Assembly (NCBI RefSeq): GCF_900142085.1
Contig: NZ_FQZQ01000016.1
Location: 1 to 64,000, forward strand
Direction of reading: 5' to 3'
DNA length: 64,000 nucleotides
Source of the DNA: Shimia gijangensis
GTDB lineage: Bacteria > Pseudomonadota > Alphaproteobacteria > Rhodobacterales > Rhodobacteraceae
Within the stretch, counting starts at the first letter, position 1; each line of letters starts with the position of its first letter. A model generated the notes under the pieces. The model was given only the letters and a program-made list of their open reading frames with translations, searched no databases and was not told the DNA's origin. Both the position numbers and the translations under genes were made by a program. Positions 25,916 through 33,876 of this stretch are shown here, piece after piece.

Positions 25916-26731
25916 TTAGTCATGTGCCACCCCCAGATAGGCGTCGATCACCGCCTGGTTCGAACGCACTTCGTCTGGAGTGCCATCACCGATCTTTTTG
26001 CCGTAATCCATCACGACAACACGATCAGAAAGGTCCATCACAACGCCCATGTCGTGTTCAATCAGGGCGATGGTGGTGCCAAATTCGTCATTCATGTCGA
26101 GGATAAAGCGGGACATGTCCTCTTTTTCTTCGACGTTCATGCCAGCCATCGGCTCGTCCAGCAGCAGGATTGACGGCTCGGCGGCCAAAGCACGGGCCAG
26201 CTCAACCCGCTTTTTCAAACCATATGGCAAGCGACCCACGGGGGTTTTGCGGATGGCTTGGATTTCCAAGAAGTCGATGATCTTTTCCACGGCTTCGCGG
26301 TTTGCAATCTCTTCTTTCTCGGCTTTGCCTTTCCAGATCGCCTGAGACAACAGCCCGGCGTTCATCTGGCGAATGCGTCCGGTCATGACGTTATCAAGAA
26401 CGGTCATGCCTTCGAACAACGCGATGTTCTGAAAGGTCCGGGCGATGCCCTGTTCGGCCACCTGATAGGGTTTCATTGGCGGGCGCTTTTTACCCTTGTA
26501 CCAAACTTCGCCCTCTTGCGGGACATAAAAGCCCGAGATCACGTTCAGCATCGACGATTTTCCAGCGCCGTTCGGGCCAATGATGGCACGAATTTCGCCT
26601 TCGCGGATGTCGAACGAAATGTCGGTGATTGCCTTCACACCGCCAAAACGCAATGTGATGTTTTTCATTTCCATCACGGTCGGGCCGATCGTGCGGCCGT
26701 CTTCGGTGACGTAGCTTTCCTGCGTGCTCAT
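25916..26731 (-). CDS. LivG-type ABC transporter ATPase
   Basis: 271 residues. Walker A is [10 protein letters not shown], and Walker B is SILLLDEPMAGMN, typical of LivG. The signature region is shortened and altered (LPYGLKKRVELARALA instead of LSGGQ), as in several LivG-like proteins. ATG overlaps the stop of the upstream acyl-CoA synthetase gene (ATGA at 26728-26731), so ligase and ATPase are translated as a unit. Confidence 0.93.
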   Translation of the reverse strand: MSTQESYVTEDGRTIGPTVMEMKNITLRFGGVKAITDISFDIREGEIRAIIGPNGAGKSSMLNVISGFYVPQEGEVWYKGKKRPPMKPYQVAEQGIARTFQNIALFEGMTVLDNVMTGRIRQMNAGLLSQAIWKGKAEKEEIANREAVEKIIDFLEIQAIRKTPVGRLPYGLKKRVELARALAAEPSILLLDEPMAGMNVEEKEDMSRFILDMNDEFGTTIALIEHDMGVVMDLSDRVVVMDYGKKIGDGTPDEVRSNQAVIDAYLGVAHD

Positions 26732-29022
26732 TCTGCGGCTACCTTTGCGGCGGTTGAGACTACAGCGGCGTCGCGCAGTTCCAGCGTAGCGCTGATGCTG
26801 CCCTTGCGGCCGTCTTCATAGGTGACTTCGGTTTCGGTTGAGACCTCGGGCGAGCCGTCATAAAGCGCCTCGACCAGATCCTTGAACTTGTCCGCAACCA
26901 CGACACGGCGCACTTTGCGGGTCCGGGTCATTTCGCCGTCATCCGCGTCCAATTCTTTGTGCAGAACCAAGAAGCGGTGGATTTGACAGCCTGACAACAT
27001 CGGATCAGCGGCGACGGATTTGTTCACCGTTTCCACGTGTTCCTGAATGGTGTCCAGAACGCGCGGGTGTCCGGCCAGTTCCTGATAGGACGCGTAGGCG
27101 ATGTTGTTACGCTCGGCCCAGTTGCCGACCGCCGTCAGGTCAATGTTGATAAAGGCAACACAGCGGTCTTTGCCGTTGCCGAACAAAACAACCTCAAGAA
27201 TATCGGGGTAGAACTTGAGTTTGTTTTCAACATATTTCGGCGCGAACATGCTGCCGTCGGCCATTTTGCCAACGTCCTTGGCACGGTCGATGATGCGCAG
27301 ATGGCCAGAGCCTTCCTCAAAGAAACCAGCGTCGCCTGTGGCAACCCAGCCTTCGGGGTCTTTGGTATCGGCAGTCGATTCCGGGTTCTTGTAATACTCA
27401 ACAAAAGTACCCGGCGAGCGATAGAAAATCTCGCCGTTGTCGGCGATTTTGATCTCTACATCTGGCGAAGGCACGCCCACAGTGTCGGCCCGCACTTCGC
27501 CGTCTGGCTGCGCGGTGATGAACACGGTGGCTTCGGTTTGACCATAAAGCTGTTTCAGGTTGATCCCAAGCGAGCGATAGAATTCAAAAATTTCCGGCCC
27601 GATGGCTTCACCCGCCGTATAGCCCACACGCACGCGGCCAAAGCCAAGCGTATCTTTCAGCGGGCCATACACCAGAACCGCGCCAGTGCGATATTTGAAG
27701 TAGTCCCGCAGGCTGCCGCGATAGAGGTTCAAACCAAGAGGATCGCGGGCCTTGAAGTGTTTGCGGGCATCTTTGCCGTGGCGCATTTTGGTAAAGAACA
27801 TGCGGATGCCGTTCTCAACAATCGCCTCAACCGCAAAACCAATGCCCATGCCATAGCGCCATGCATTTTTGATCCGGCGCTTGAGATCCGGTGTGGCCAA
27901 GCTGCGCTTGGGCATGCCGTATTTCTCGCCAGTAGTTTTGGCGAAATCCATAAAGTGATGGAACAGCGCGTATTTCAGATCACCGCTGTCTTCCATGCGG
28001 ATCATCACATTGGTCAACTGGGTTTCAAAGATACGTGGGGGCGCAAAGTAGTAAGTCGGCCCGATCTCGCGCAGGTCGGTCATCATCGTGTCCGGGCTTT
28101 CGGGGCAGTTCACGCAGAACCCACACCAGTACGCCTGACCCAGCGAGAAGATAAAGTCGCCAACCCATGCCATCGGCAGGTAGGACAGGATTTCCTCATC
28201 CGCACCAAGCCCGTCAAATTCAGACGAGTTCTTGGCCGATTCAATCACATTGCGGTTGGACAGAACCACGCCTTTGGGGCGACCAGTGGTGCCCGAGGTA
28301 TAAAGCATCACGCAGGTGCTGTCATAATTCAGCTTTTCACGGCGCGCCTTGAGTTCATTGATAAACTCGTCATGGGCAGCACGGCCCTGATTTTGCACGT
28401 GGCTATATTCGTGCAGCGCGCTGTGGTCGTATTTGCGAAGCCCACGTGGATCAATGTAGATCATGTGTTCGAACTGATGCAGGTGTTCCTGAATCTCGAT
28501 CACCTTGTCGACCTGCTCCTGATCTTCGACGATCGCATAGCGCGCGCCGCAGTGGCTCAGGATGTACTCCATCTCGTCCGCGGCACTGTCGTTGTAGACC
28601 GGCACGGGAATGGCACCCACAGATTGGGCAGCAGCCATTGCGAAATAGAAATAGGGGCGATTGCGACCGATAATGGCGATAAAGTCGCCTTCGTTCACAC
28701 CCAGGTTGATCAAACCAAGCGCGAGAGCTTCAACCTCTTTTTCGGTCTCTGCCCAAGTCCAGTTTTGCCAGATGCCAAACTCTTTTTCGCGATACGCGGC
28801 CTTTTCGGCAAAAAGAGTAGCGTTACGCTGCAAAAGCGCCGGAATGGACGCGAGTCCCCCGGTCGCCTGTGACGACTGTGCCAAATTGTATTCCTCCGTT
28901 AAGCCCGCCTTCACGGGCCAAAACCGCCGAAACGATTCCCTCACCTTCAAAGGTGTTGGTTTCAGACTGTGCGTCAACTTTTTCCTGAACATTTCCCAAT
29001 CCTTACGAATTGTAACAGTCAT
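26728..29022 (-). CDS. Long-chain-type acyl-CoA synthetase (AMP-forming)
   Basis: 764 residues. Adenylate-forming motifs: YTSGTTGRPKGVVLS (P-loop), YGQTEATVF, and GWVATGDAGFFEEGSGHLRI. It is about 100 residues longer than most fatty-acyl-CoA synthetases, with a basic insertion around 375-460 and a long C-terminal tail. I start at ATG 29022 with AAGGGG upstream; an internal Met (MFRKK) is an alternative. First gene of the importer operon, overlapping the livG-type gene, so it probably activates the imported acid. Its start is 58 bp from the divergent kinase gene. Confidence 0.88.
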   Translation of the reverse strand: MTVTIRKDWEMFRKKLTHSLKPTPLKVRESFRRFWPVKAGLTEEYNLAQSSQATGGLASIPALLQRNATLFAEKAAYREKEFGIWQNWTWAETEKEVEALALGLINLGVNEGDFIAIIGRNRPYFYFAMAAAQSVGAIPVPVYNDSAADEMEYILSHCGARYAIVEDQEQVDKVIEIQEHLHQFEHMIYIDPRGLRKYDHSALHEYSHVQNQGRAAHDEFINELKARREKLNYDSTCVMLYTSGTTGRPKGVVLSNRNVIESAKNSSEFDGLGADEEILSYLPMAWVGDFIFSLGQAYWCGFCVNCPESPDTMMTDLREIGPTYYFAPPRIFETQLTNVMIRMEDSGDLKYALFHHFMDFAKTTGEKYGMPKRSLATPDLKRRIKNAWRYGMGIGFAVEAIVENGIRMFFTKMRHGKDARKHFKARDPLGLNLYRGSLRDYFKYRTGAVLVYGPLKDTLGFGRVRVGYTAGEAIGPEIFEFYRSLGINLKQLYGQTEATVFITAQPDGEVRADTVGVPSPDVEIKIADNGEIFYRSPGTFVEYYKNPESTADTKDPEGWVATGDAGFFEEGSGHLRIIDRAKDVGKMADGSMFAPKYVENKLKFYPDILEVVLFGNGKDRCVAFINIDLTAVGNWAERNNIAYASYQELAGHPRVLDTIQEHVETVNKSVAADPMLSGCQIHRFLVLHKELDADDGEMTRTRKVRRVVVADKFKDLVEALYDGSPEVSTETEVTYEDGRKGSISATLELRDAAVVSTAAKVAAE

Positions 29023-29080
29023 CAAATGCCCCTTTTCGCAGGGCCAGAGCGGTGCTAGCCATGAGGGGAGAGGACCGCAA

Positions 29081-30988
29081 ATGGAGCCCAATTCCAGCAC
29101 CGCACAAGCTATGACCACGGCCGGTTTGAACCTTATTCAACAGGCCCTGTCGATCTACGACAACGATCTGCGGCTGGTTGTGGCCAACTCGCGATTTAGT
29201 GAAATGTTCGATCTTCCCGCGCACCTGATGGCGCCCGGCGCATCGTTTGAAGAAACAATTCGCTATATTACTCAGCGCGGCGAATACGGCGAAGTTGGCG
29301 ATGTCGAAGCCTTTGTGAAGGACCGAGTCGACCGCGCGCTGGCCTTCGAGCCACACTATGTAGAACGCCAGCGGGACAACGGGCGCTGGATTAGCGTTGA
29401 AGGCTCACCGCTGCCAGACGGGGGTTGGGTCGCGGTCTATACCGACATTACACGCACCAAACGCCAGGAAGATTTGTTGCGCGGGCGGTCCGAAGAGCTT
29501 TCGGATCAATTGCTGCAATACGCCGAGGAATTGTCCGCCACCAACCGCAAATTGGAATCCACGGTCATGGCGTTGGAGGAAACCAAACGGCAGCTGATCC
29601 AGTCCGAAGCACGTATGCGGCTGACCGCCGAAATGATGCCGGCGCATATTGCGCACGTCGGCCCGGATCGTCTGTACACCTATTCAAACCGACGCTTATC
29701 GTCGGTGATGCCCGGACGGCCCTCAAACATCATTGGCCAGCATATCCGGGACGCATTGGGAGATTCGTCCTATGTGGCGATTGAACCCCATTTAGAGACT
29801 GCTTTTGGTGGCAAACCGTCTGTGTTTGAGTTCACCGATCTTGGCAGCACGCGCCGCATTCGCGTGGCGTTTACCCCGGACAGCGAAGAGGGCGCTCGGC
29901 GCGGCGTTTACATCCTTTCGATGGATATCACCGAGGAAACCCAAACCCGGGTGGCATTGCAACACACCCGACGGCGCGAGATTGCAGCCCAGATGACCAG
30001 TGGGTTGGCGCATGATTTTTCCAACCTACTGACCATCATTCTGGGCATGCAAAGTAAGCTGCGCAAAATGCCATTGGATAAGGGCGCCGGTGAACTGGTT
30101 GACGCAACTCTGGGCGCCGCGCGGCGCGGAGGTACATTGCTGAACCGTATCGCAGACATGACCGGTCACCGTGCACCAGAAATGCAGGCCACAGCTATGG
30201 GACCGTTTTTGTCAGATCTGCAAACCCTCGCCAATCCAACCCTGACCGAAGACATGGCGTTGATCATCGAAAGCACCTTGCCCGAAGACCCATTGCTGGT
30301 CGATCCGGGCATGTTGCAGGATTCACTGGTGAACCTGATCTTGAATGCCCGCGATGCCTGTTCCGGTAAGGGTACAATCATAATCGAAGCAAAACAGGTC
30401 AAGGACACCTGGTTGCAGTTCAAAGTCTGCGACACTGGCACTGGGTTTTCCCAAAAGGCGCTTAAGCACGCGCTGGATCCGTTTTTCACCACCAAAGGGG
30501 GCGATGGGTCCGGCCTGGGGCTGGCGATGGTTTATGACATGACCAAGCTGGCCGGGGGCGAAGTGCGCATCGAAAACACGGATATTGGCGGCTGTGTCAC
30601 GTTGCGCCTGCCATTGCGCCGCGCCGCCATCGACACGGCGCCGGGGCTGGTATTGCTGGTCGAAGACAACGCCGATCTTCGGGATGTGTTTCGCGACATG
30701 CTGATCGACATGGGGCATTCCGTGATCGAAGCCGCCAGCGTGGACGAGGCCCGGACTCTGCTGAAGGAAGTTCCGGGAATATCATTGCTGTTGTCGGACA
30801 TTTCACTGGAAGGCAGCAGCACGGGCGTTGATCTGATCCGTTCGCTACCCAGCGACGCAGTGCCATCCTTTCTGATGACATCCTTGCCGCAATCCGACCC
30901 ACTTTATATCCAAGGCGCAGCCCGGGCCCCGGTGCTGTCCAAACCATTCAGCGCAGAACAACTCAGCGCTTTTCTAAACCCGAGGTGA
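29081..30988 (+). CDS. Soluble hybrid sensor histidine kinase (PAS-PAS-HK-REC)
   Basis: 635 residues, no membrane segment. Two PAS-like domains (about 12-125 and 185-290) are separated by a coiled coil. The dimerisation H-box is TSGLAHDFSNLL. The ATPase N-box is LVNLILNARDAC, the G-boxes are CDTGTGF and GDGSGLGLAM, and a C-terminal receiver domain starts VLLVEDNADLRDVF with phospho-Asp in LLLSDISLEG. It senses a cytoplasmic signal. ATG at 29081 follows GAGAGGA. It is divergent from the CoA-ligase/importer operon and four bases from its response regulator. Confidence 0.9.
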   Translation: MEPNSSTAQAMTTAGLNLIQQALSIYDNDLRLVVANSRFSEMFDLPAHLMAPGASFEETIRYITQRGEYGEVGDVEAFVKDRVDRALAFEPHYVERQRDNGRWISVEGSPLPDGGWVAVYTDITRTKRQEDLLRGRSEELSDQLLQYAEELSATNRKLESTVMALEETKRQLIQSEARMRLTAEMMPAHIAHVGPDRLYTYSNRRLSSVMPGRPSNIIGQHIRDALGDSSYVAIEPHLETAFGGKPSVFEFTDLGSTRRIRVAFTPDSEEGARRGVYILSMDITEETQTRVALQHTRRREIAAQMTSGLAHDFSNLLTIILGMQSKLRKMPLDKGAGELVDATLGAARRGGTLLNRIADMTGHRAPEMQATAMGPFLSDLQTLANPTLTEDMALIIESTLPEDPLLVDPGMLQDSLVNLILNARDACSGKGTIIIEAKQVKDTWLQFKVCDTGTGFSQKALKHALDPFFTTKGGDGSGLGLAMVYDMTKLAGGEVRIENTDIGGCVTLRLPLRRAAIDTAPGLVLLVEDNADLRDVFRDMLIDMGHSVIEAASVDEARTLLKEVPGISLLLSDISLEGSSTGVDLIRSLPSDAVPSFLMTSLPQSDPLYIQGAARAPVLSKPFSAEQLSAFLNPR

Positions 30989-30992
30989 CACT

Positions 30993-31697
30993 ATGACTGC
31001 ACCGCTTGTAACCATTCTGGACGACGAACCTGAAATCCGCTCGATGCTGGCAGATGCCTTAGAAGACGCCGGATTTCGCACCATGGGATTTGGCCGTGCC
31101 ACTGAATTCGAAGCCGCGTTAAAATCTACCACGCCCGATGTTTGCCTTGTTGACCTTGGGTTGCCAGACAAAGACGGGCTGACGCTGGTGCATCGATTGG
31201 CGCTGGAACAGGGCGCGTCAGTGATCATCATCTCGGGTCGCGCGCAAGTGCAGGACAGGATAACCGGTCTTGAACTGGGGGCGGATGACTACATCATCAA
31301 GCCGTTTGACCCCACCGAGGTGGTCGCCCGTGTGCGCGCCCGTTTGCGCAAAGATCGGCCCGTGGCCCAAAGTGCCGGCAATACAGCTAAATTTAATGGC
31401 TGGACCGCGTATTTTGATCGCTACGTTCTGGAAGACGACGGCGGTGACGAAACCACCTTTAGCCACGCCGAAGGCGAGGTTCTGCGCCTGTTTCTGGAAA
31501 GCCCCAAACGCCTGATCAGCCGAGCGCATATGCAGGAGACCCTGGGAGGAGCCGCCGGAGAAAGCTTTGATCGAGCGATGGATGTGCGCATCTCGCGTCT
31601 TCGCACGAAACTGCGCGAAGACCCCAAAAACCCCCGCCTTATCAAAACGATATACGGGGCAGGCTATATCTTTCTGGGGGATGTGAGCTGGGCATAA
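30993..31697 (+). CDS. OmpR-family response regulator
   Basis: 234 residues. The receiver domain starts VTILDDEPEIRSML, with phospho-Asp in VCLVDLGLPDKDG and the conserved Lys in IIKPFDP. The C-terminal winged helix includes RISRLRTKLREDPKNPRLI and YGAGYIF. GAGGTG precedes the ATG, four bases after the kinase stop. It is the likely output of the hybrid kinase and a candidate regulator of the divergent importer operon (inference from position). Confidence 0.93.
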   Translation: MTAPLVTILDDEPEIRSMLADALEDAGFRTMGFGRATEFEAALKSTTPDVCLVDLGLPDKDGLTLVHRLALEQGASVIIISGRAQVQDRITGLELGADDYIIKPFDPTEVVARVRARLRKDRPVAQSAGNTAKFNGWTAYFDRYVLEDDGGDETTFSHAEGEVLRLFLESPKRLISRAHMQETLGGAAGESFDRAMDVRISRLRTKLREDPKNPRLIKTIYGAGYIFLGDVSWA

Positions 31698-31791
31698 AGC
31701 CTACCACATTTAGCGCTACAGCAACCAGAAATACAAAATATAGATTTAGTACCCATATTATGGTATTCTGCCCGAAACGGGAGGATATTGT

Positions 31792-32190
31792 ATGAGCAGT
31801 CTTGAGCAGTACACAGCCCTGAGCGCCTTGTGGATCGCCATCGCCTGGGTGCCTTATATTCTGGACAGGATTAAAGTGCGCGGCCTGATGGATGCGCTTG
31901 CAAACTATGATCCAAACGCGATCCCACAATCGGCTTGGGCACAACGCGCGATGCGCGCCCACAACGTAGCTGTTCAAGCCTTTGTTGCCTTCGGGCCACT
32001 GGCCGCCATTGCCATGATCAAGATGCCTGACGACCCCTATCCCGGCACGTTGGCCATGGGGTTCTTCTTTGGGATCGTCGCTCACTACATCATCTATGCG
32101 ATTGGCATTCCTGTTCTTCGGACACTGGCTTTTGCGCTGGCGTCCTTTTCGACCATTGGGTTGGCGTTGCGCGTTCTTGGCGTGATCTGA
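31792..32190 (+). CDS. MAPEG family membrane protein
   Basis: 132 residues with four predicted membrane segments. The stretch RAMRAHNVAVQAFVAFGPLA matches the glutathione-binding RAxxAHxN-like region of MAPEG proteins (microsomal GST and eicosanoid synthase relatives). Bacterial members are small trimeric membrane proteins of mostly unknown function. GGGAGG lies before the ATG, and a terminator follows the gene, so it is probably a single-gene unit. Confidence 0.85.
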   Translation: MSSLEQYTALSALWIAIAWVPYILDRIKVRGLMDALANYDPNAIPQSAWAQRAMRAHNVAVQAFVAFGPLAAIAMIKMPDDPYPGTLAMGFFFGIVAHYIIYAIGIPVLRTLAFALASFSTIGLALRVLGVI

Positions 32191-32218
32191 CGGCCTCCCA
32201 GACGGGTTCACTCCCGCT

Positions 32219-32255
32219 GCCCCTGCAGACCAGAAATGGCTGTGGGGGCCTTTTT
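32219..32255 (+). terminator. Terminator after the MAPEG gene
   Basis: Ten-base stem GCCCCTGCAG (32219-32228) pairs with CTGTGGGGGC (32240-32249), two G-T pairs, followed by C and five T. It lies 29 bases after the stop. Confidence 0.8.
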
Positions 32256-32342
32256 CGGCAAATCGATGCTTTCATCCGATGTTTCGAAATTCAAAAACCA
32301 GTCTCTGTTGCACCACGATTCGAGGTGCAATAGGGTCACGTT

Positions 32343-32591
32343 ATGGCTGTCTGCATTCTTTACCGTCGCAAACGTGAAAGGCGCCCGCGCTATTACCGCG
32401 TGGAGATCGCCTATAATCTTTTCAACGAGATTTCTGTGATGCGCGAATGGGGCATCACGGGCGGCAAGGGCCGGGCCATGGTCAACATCTATGGCAATTT
32501 GCGGGATGCGTCGGATGCGGCAGATATCTTTCGAAACCGGGCCATGAAACGCGGCTATGCCCGCAATGATCGCGCGGTCATCCCAGCCTGA
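32343..32591 (+). CDS. Minimal WGR-domain protein
   Basis: 82 residues that are essentially one WGR domain. The conserved block is REWGITGGKGRAMVNIYG, followed by the helix DASDAADIFRNRAMKRGY. WGR domains bind DNA ends in PARP proteins and occur in some bacterial MolR-like proteins; stand-alone copies are of unknown role. The N-terminus is basic (ILYRRKRERRPRYYRVE). No enzymatic domain is attached. It is convergent with the amidohydrolase gene, three bases between stops. Confidence 0.82.
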   Translation: MAVCILYRRKRERRPRYYRVEIAYNLFNEISVMREWGITGGKGRAMVNIYGNLRDASDAADIFRNRAMKRGYARNDRAVIPA

Positions 32592-32594
32592 TCG

Positions 32595-33791
32595 CTAGTT
32601 AGACAATCGCGCCACGGCGCCTGCCAGAACCTCAAGCCCTGTGACCAGATCAGCTTCATCCGTGTCTTCCGCAAAAGCATGACTGATACCATTGATAGAT
32701 GGCACAAACAGCATCGCAACCGGCATATGCACCGCCACATTGGTGGCATCATGCAACGCGCCTGAGGGCATCTCGCGCCATTTACCGGGCGTGGCGACAT
32801 TGGCGCTGTCACACAAGGCACTGCGCAAACGCATGTCCATCGCCACTGGCTCCAGCCCCAGTAACGGGCCATACTCCAACCCCATTCCGCGTCCCTCAGC
32901 AACCGAACTGGCCGCATCGCGAATGATGTTCTCCATCTGCGCCAGACGCTTTGAATCGCCATCGCGCCACTGCATCGAAAATGTCACTTTGCCCGGCACA
33001 ATCGACGATGCATTTGGATGCAAGGACACATGTCCAATGGTCCAGACTGTGGACGGCGTCACAACATCGGCAAAACCCGCATTGATCCGACTCGCAAAGT
33101 CATTCAGAGCCTGAAACGCATCTTTGCGCAGATGCATCGGCGTGGTGCCCGCGTGGTTTTGCTCACCTGTGAAAGTGACCCGCATGTCGCGAATACCCAC
33201 AATATCCGTGACCACCCCGATCGCATCACCCGATTTCTCGAGCCAGGGCCCCTGCTCGATATGCATCTCAATGAAGCCGGTGAATTGCTTGGGATCGACA
33301 AAATCCCCTGCCAGATATGCCATTTTGGCCCGCGCCTCGGCAAAGGTTACCCATGTCTTGTCCGTCAGCATGTCCGCTTCAGCCAACGACATCTTACCGG
33401 ACCAAACCGTGCTGCCGGTGGTGACTCCAAAGCGGCCTTCTTCATCCTGGAATGACACAACAGACACCGCAGGCCCACCGTTTTCCCGCGCAGACCGCGC
33501 CACCTCAAGGGCTGCCATGGCGCCCAGCGCACCATCCAACCAACCGCCCTCCGGCTGGCTGTCGGTATGTGAGCCCAACAACAACGAGGGCCCTTCGGCC
33601 AGCCCCCAGACCGACCCGACCGGATCGACATGTGCCTGCAACCCGGCCTGTTCAATCTTTGCGATCAGCCATTCACGCGCGGCAATGTCTTCATCCGAAT
33701 AGGCCGGGCGCACAACGCCCTTGCCCACACCCGAAGCGCCAAATGTACGCAACTCATGCAAGCTGTTGAGAAAACGATCAGAATTTACCAT
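32595..33791 (-). CDS. M20-type Zn-dependent hydrolase (allantoate/N-carbamoyl-amino-acid amidohydrolase family)
   Basis: 398 residues. Metal-binding stretches are [29 protein letters not shown] and [11 protein letters not shown], with the dimer-domain motif [14 protein letters not shown] and the C-terminal [11 protein letters not shown]. Family members split allantoate, ureidoglycolate, beta-ureidopropionate or N-carbamoyl amino acids. The exact substrate cannot be chosen here, since no purine or pyrimidine breakdown genes are nearby. I start at ATG 33791. A REP-like element sits directly upstream in the leader. Confidence 0.88.
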   Translation of the reverse strand: MVNSDRFLNSLHELRTFGASGVGKGVVRPAYSDEDIAAREWLIAKIEQAGLQAHVDPVGSVWGLAEGPSLLLGSHTDSQPEGGWLDGALGAMAALEVARSARENGGPAVSVVSFQDEEGRFGVTTGSTVWSGKMSLAEADMLTDKTWVTFAEARAKMAYLAGDFVDPKQFTGFIEMHIEQGPWLEKSGDAIGVVTDIVGIRDMRVTFTGEQNHAGTTPMHLRKDAFQALNDFASRINAGFADVVTPSTVWTIGHVSLHPNASSIVPGKVTFSMQWRDGDSKRLAQMENIIRDAASSVAEGRGMGLEYGPLLGLEPVAMDMRLRSALCDSANVATPGKWREMPSGALHDATNVAVHMPVAMLFVPSINGISHAFAEDTDEADLVTGLEVLAGAVARLSN

Positions 33792-33803
33792 AGCGCGACT
33801 CCC

Positions 33804-33838
33804 GGCTTCATCTTGCCGGAAATACTCCCGCCGGAGGC
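33804..33838. repeat. Second copy of the REP-like element
   Basis: 35 bases matching 14050-14084 at 31 positions (GGCTTCATCTTG at the left, GGAGGC at the right). Here only one arm is present, so no long hairpin forms. It lies in the leader of the amidohydrolase gene, 13 bp before its start, and after the formate dehydrogenase stop. Confidence 0.7.
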
Positions 33839-33876
33839 ATCCATCCTCAAGCCCAAAAGCGACCCGTGCGACGAAT

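Noticed and set aside
27037-28872. 611-codon open frame on the plus strand inside the acyl-CoA synthetase gene
   Set aside because: Antisense to a gene with all adenylate-forming motifs. The frame has no recognisable domain and no ribosome site; it is kept open by the codon bias of the real gene.
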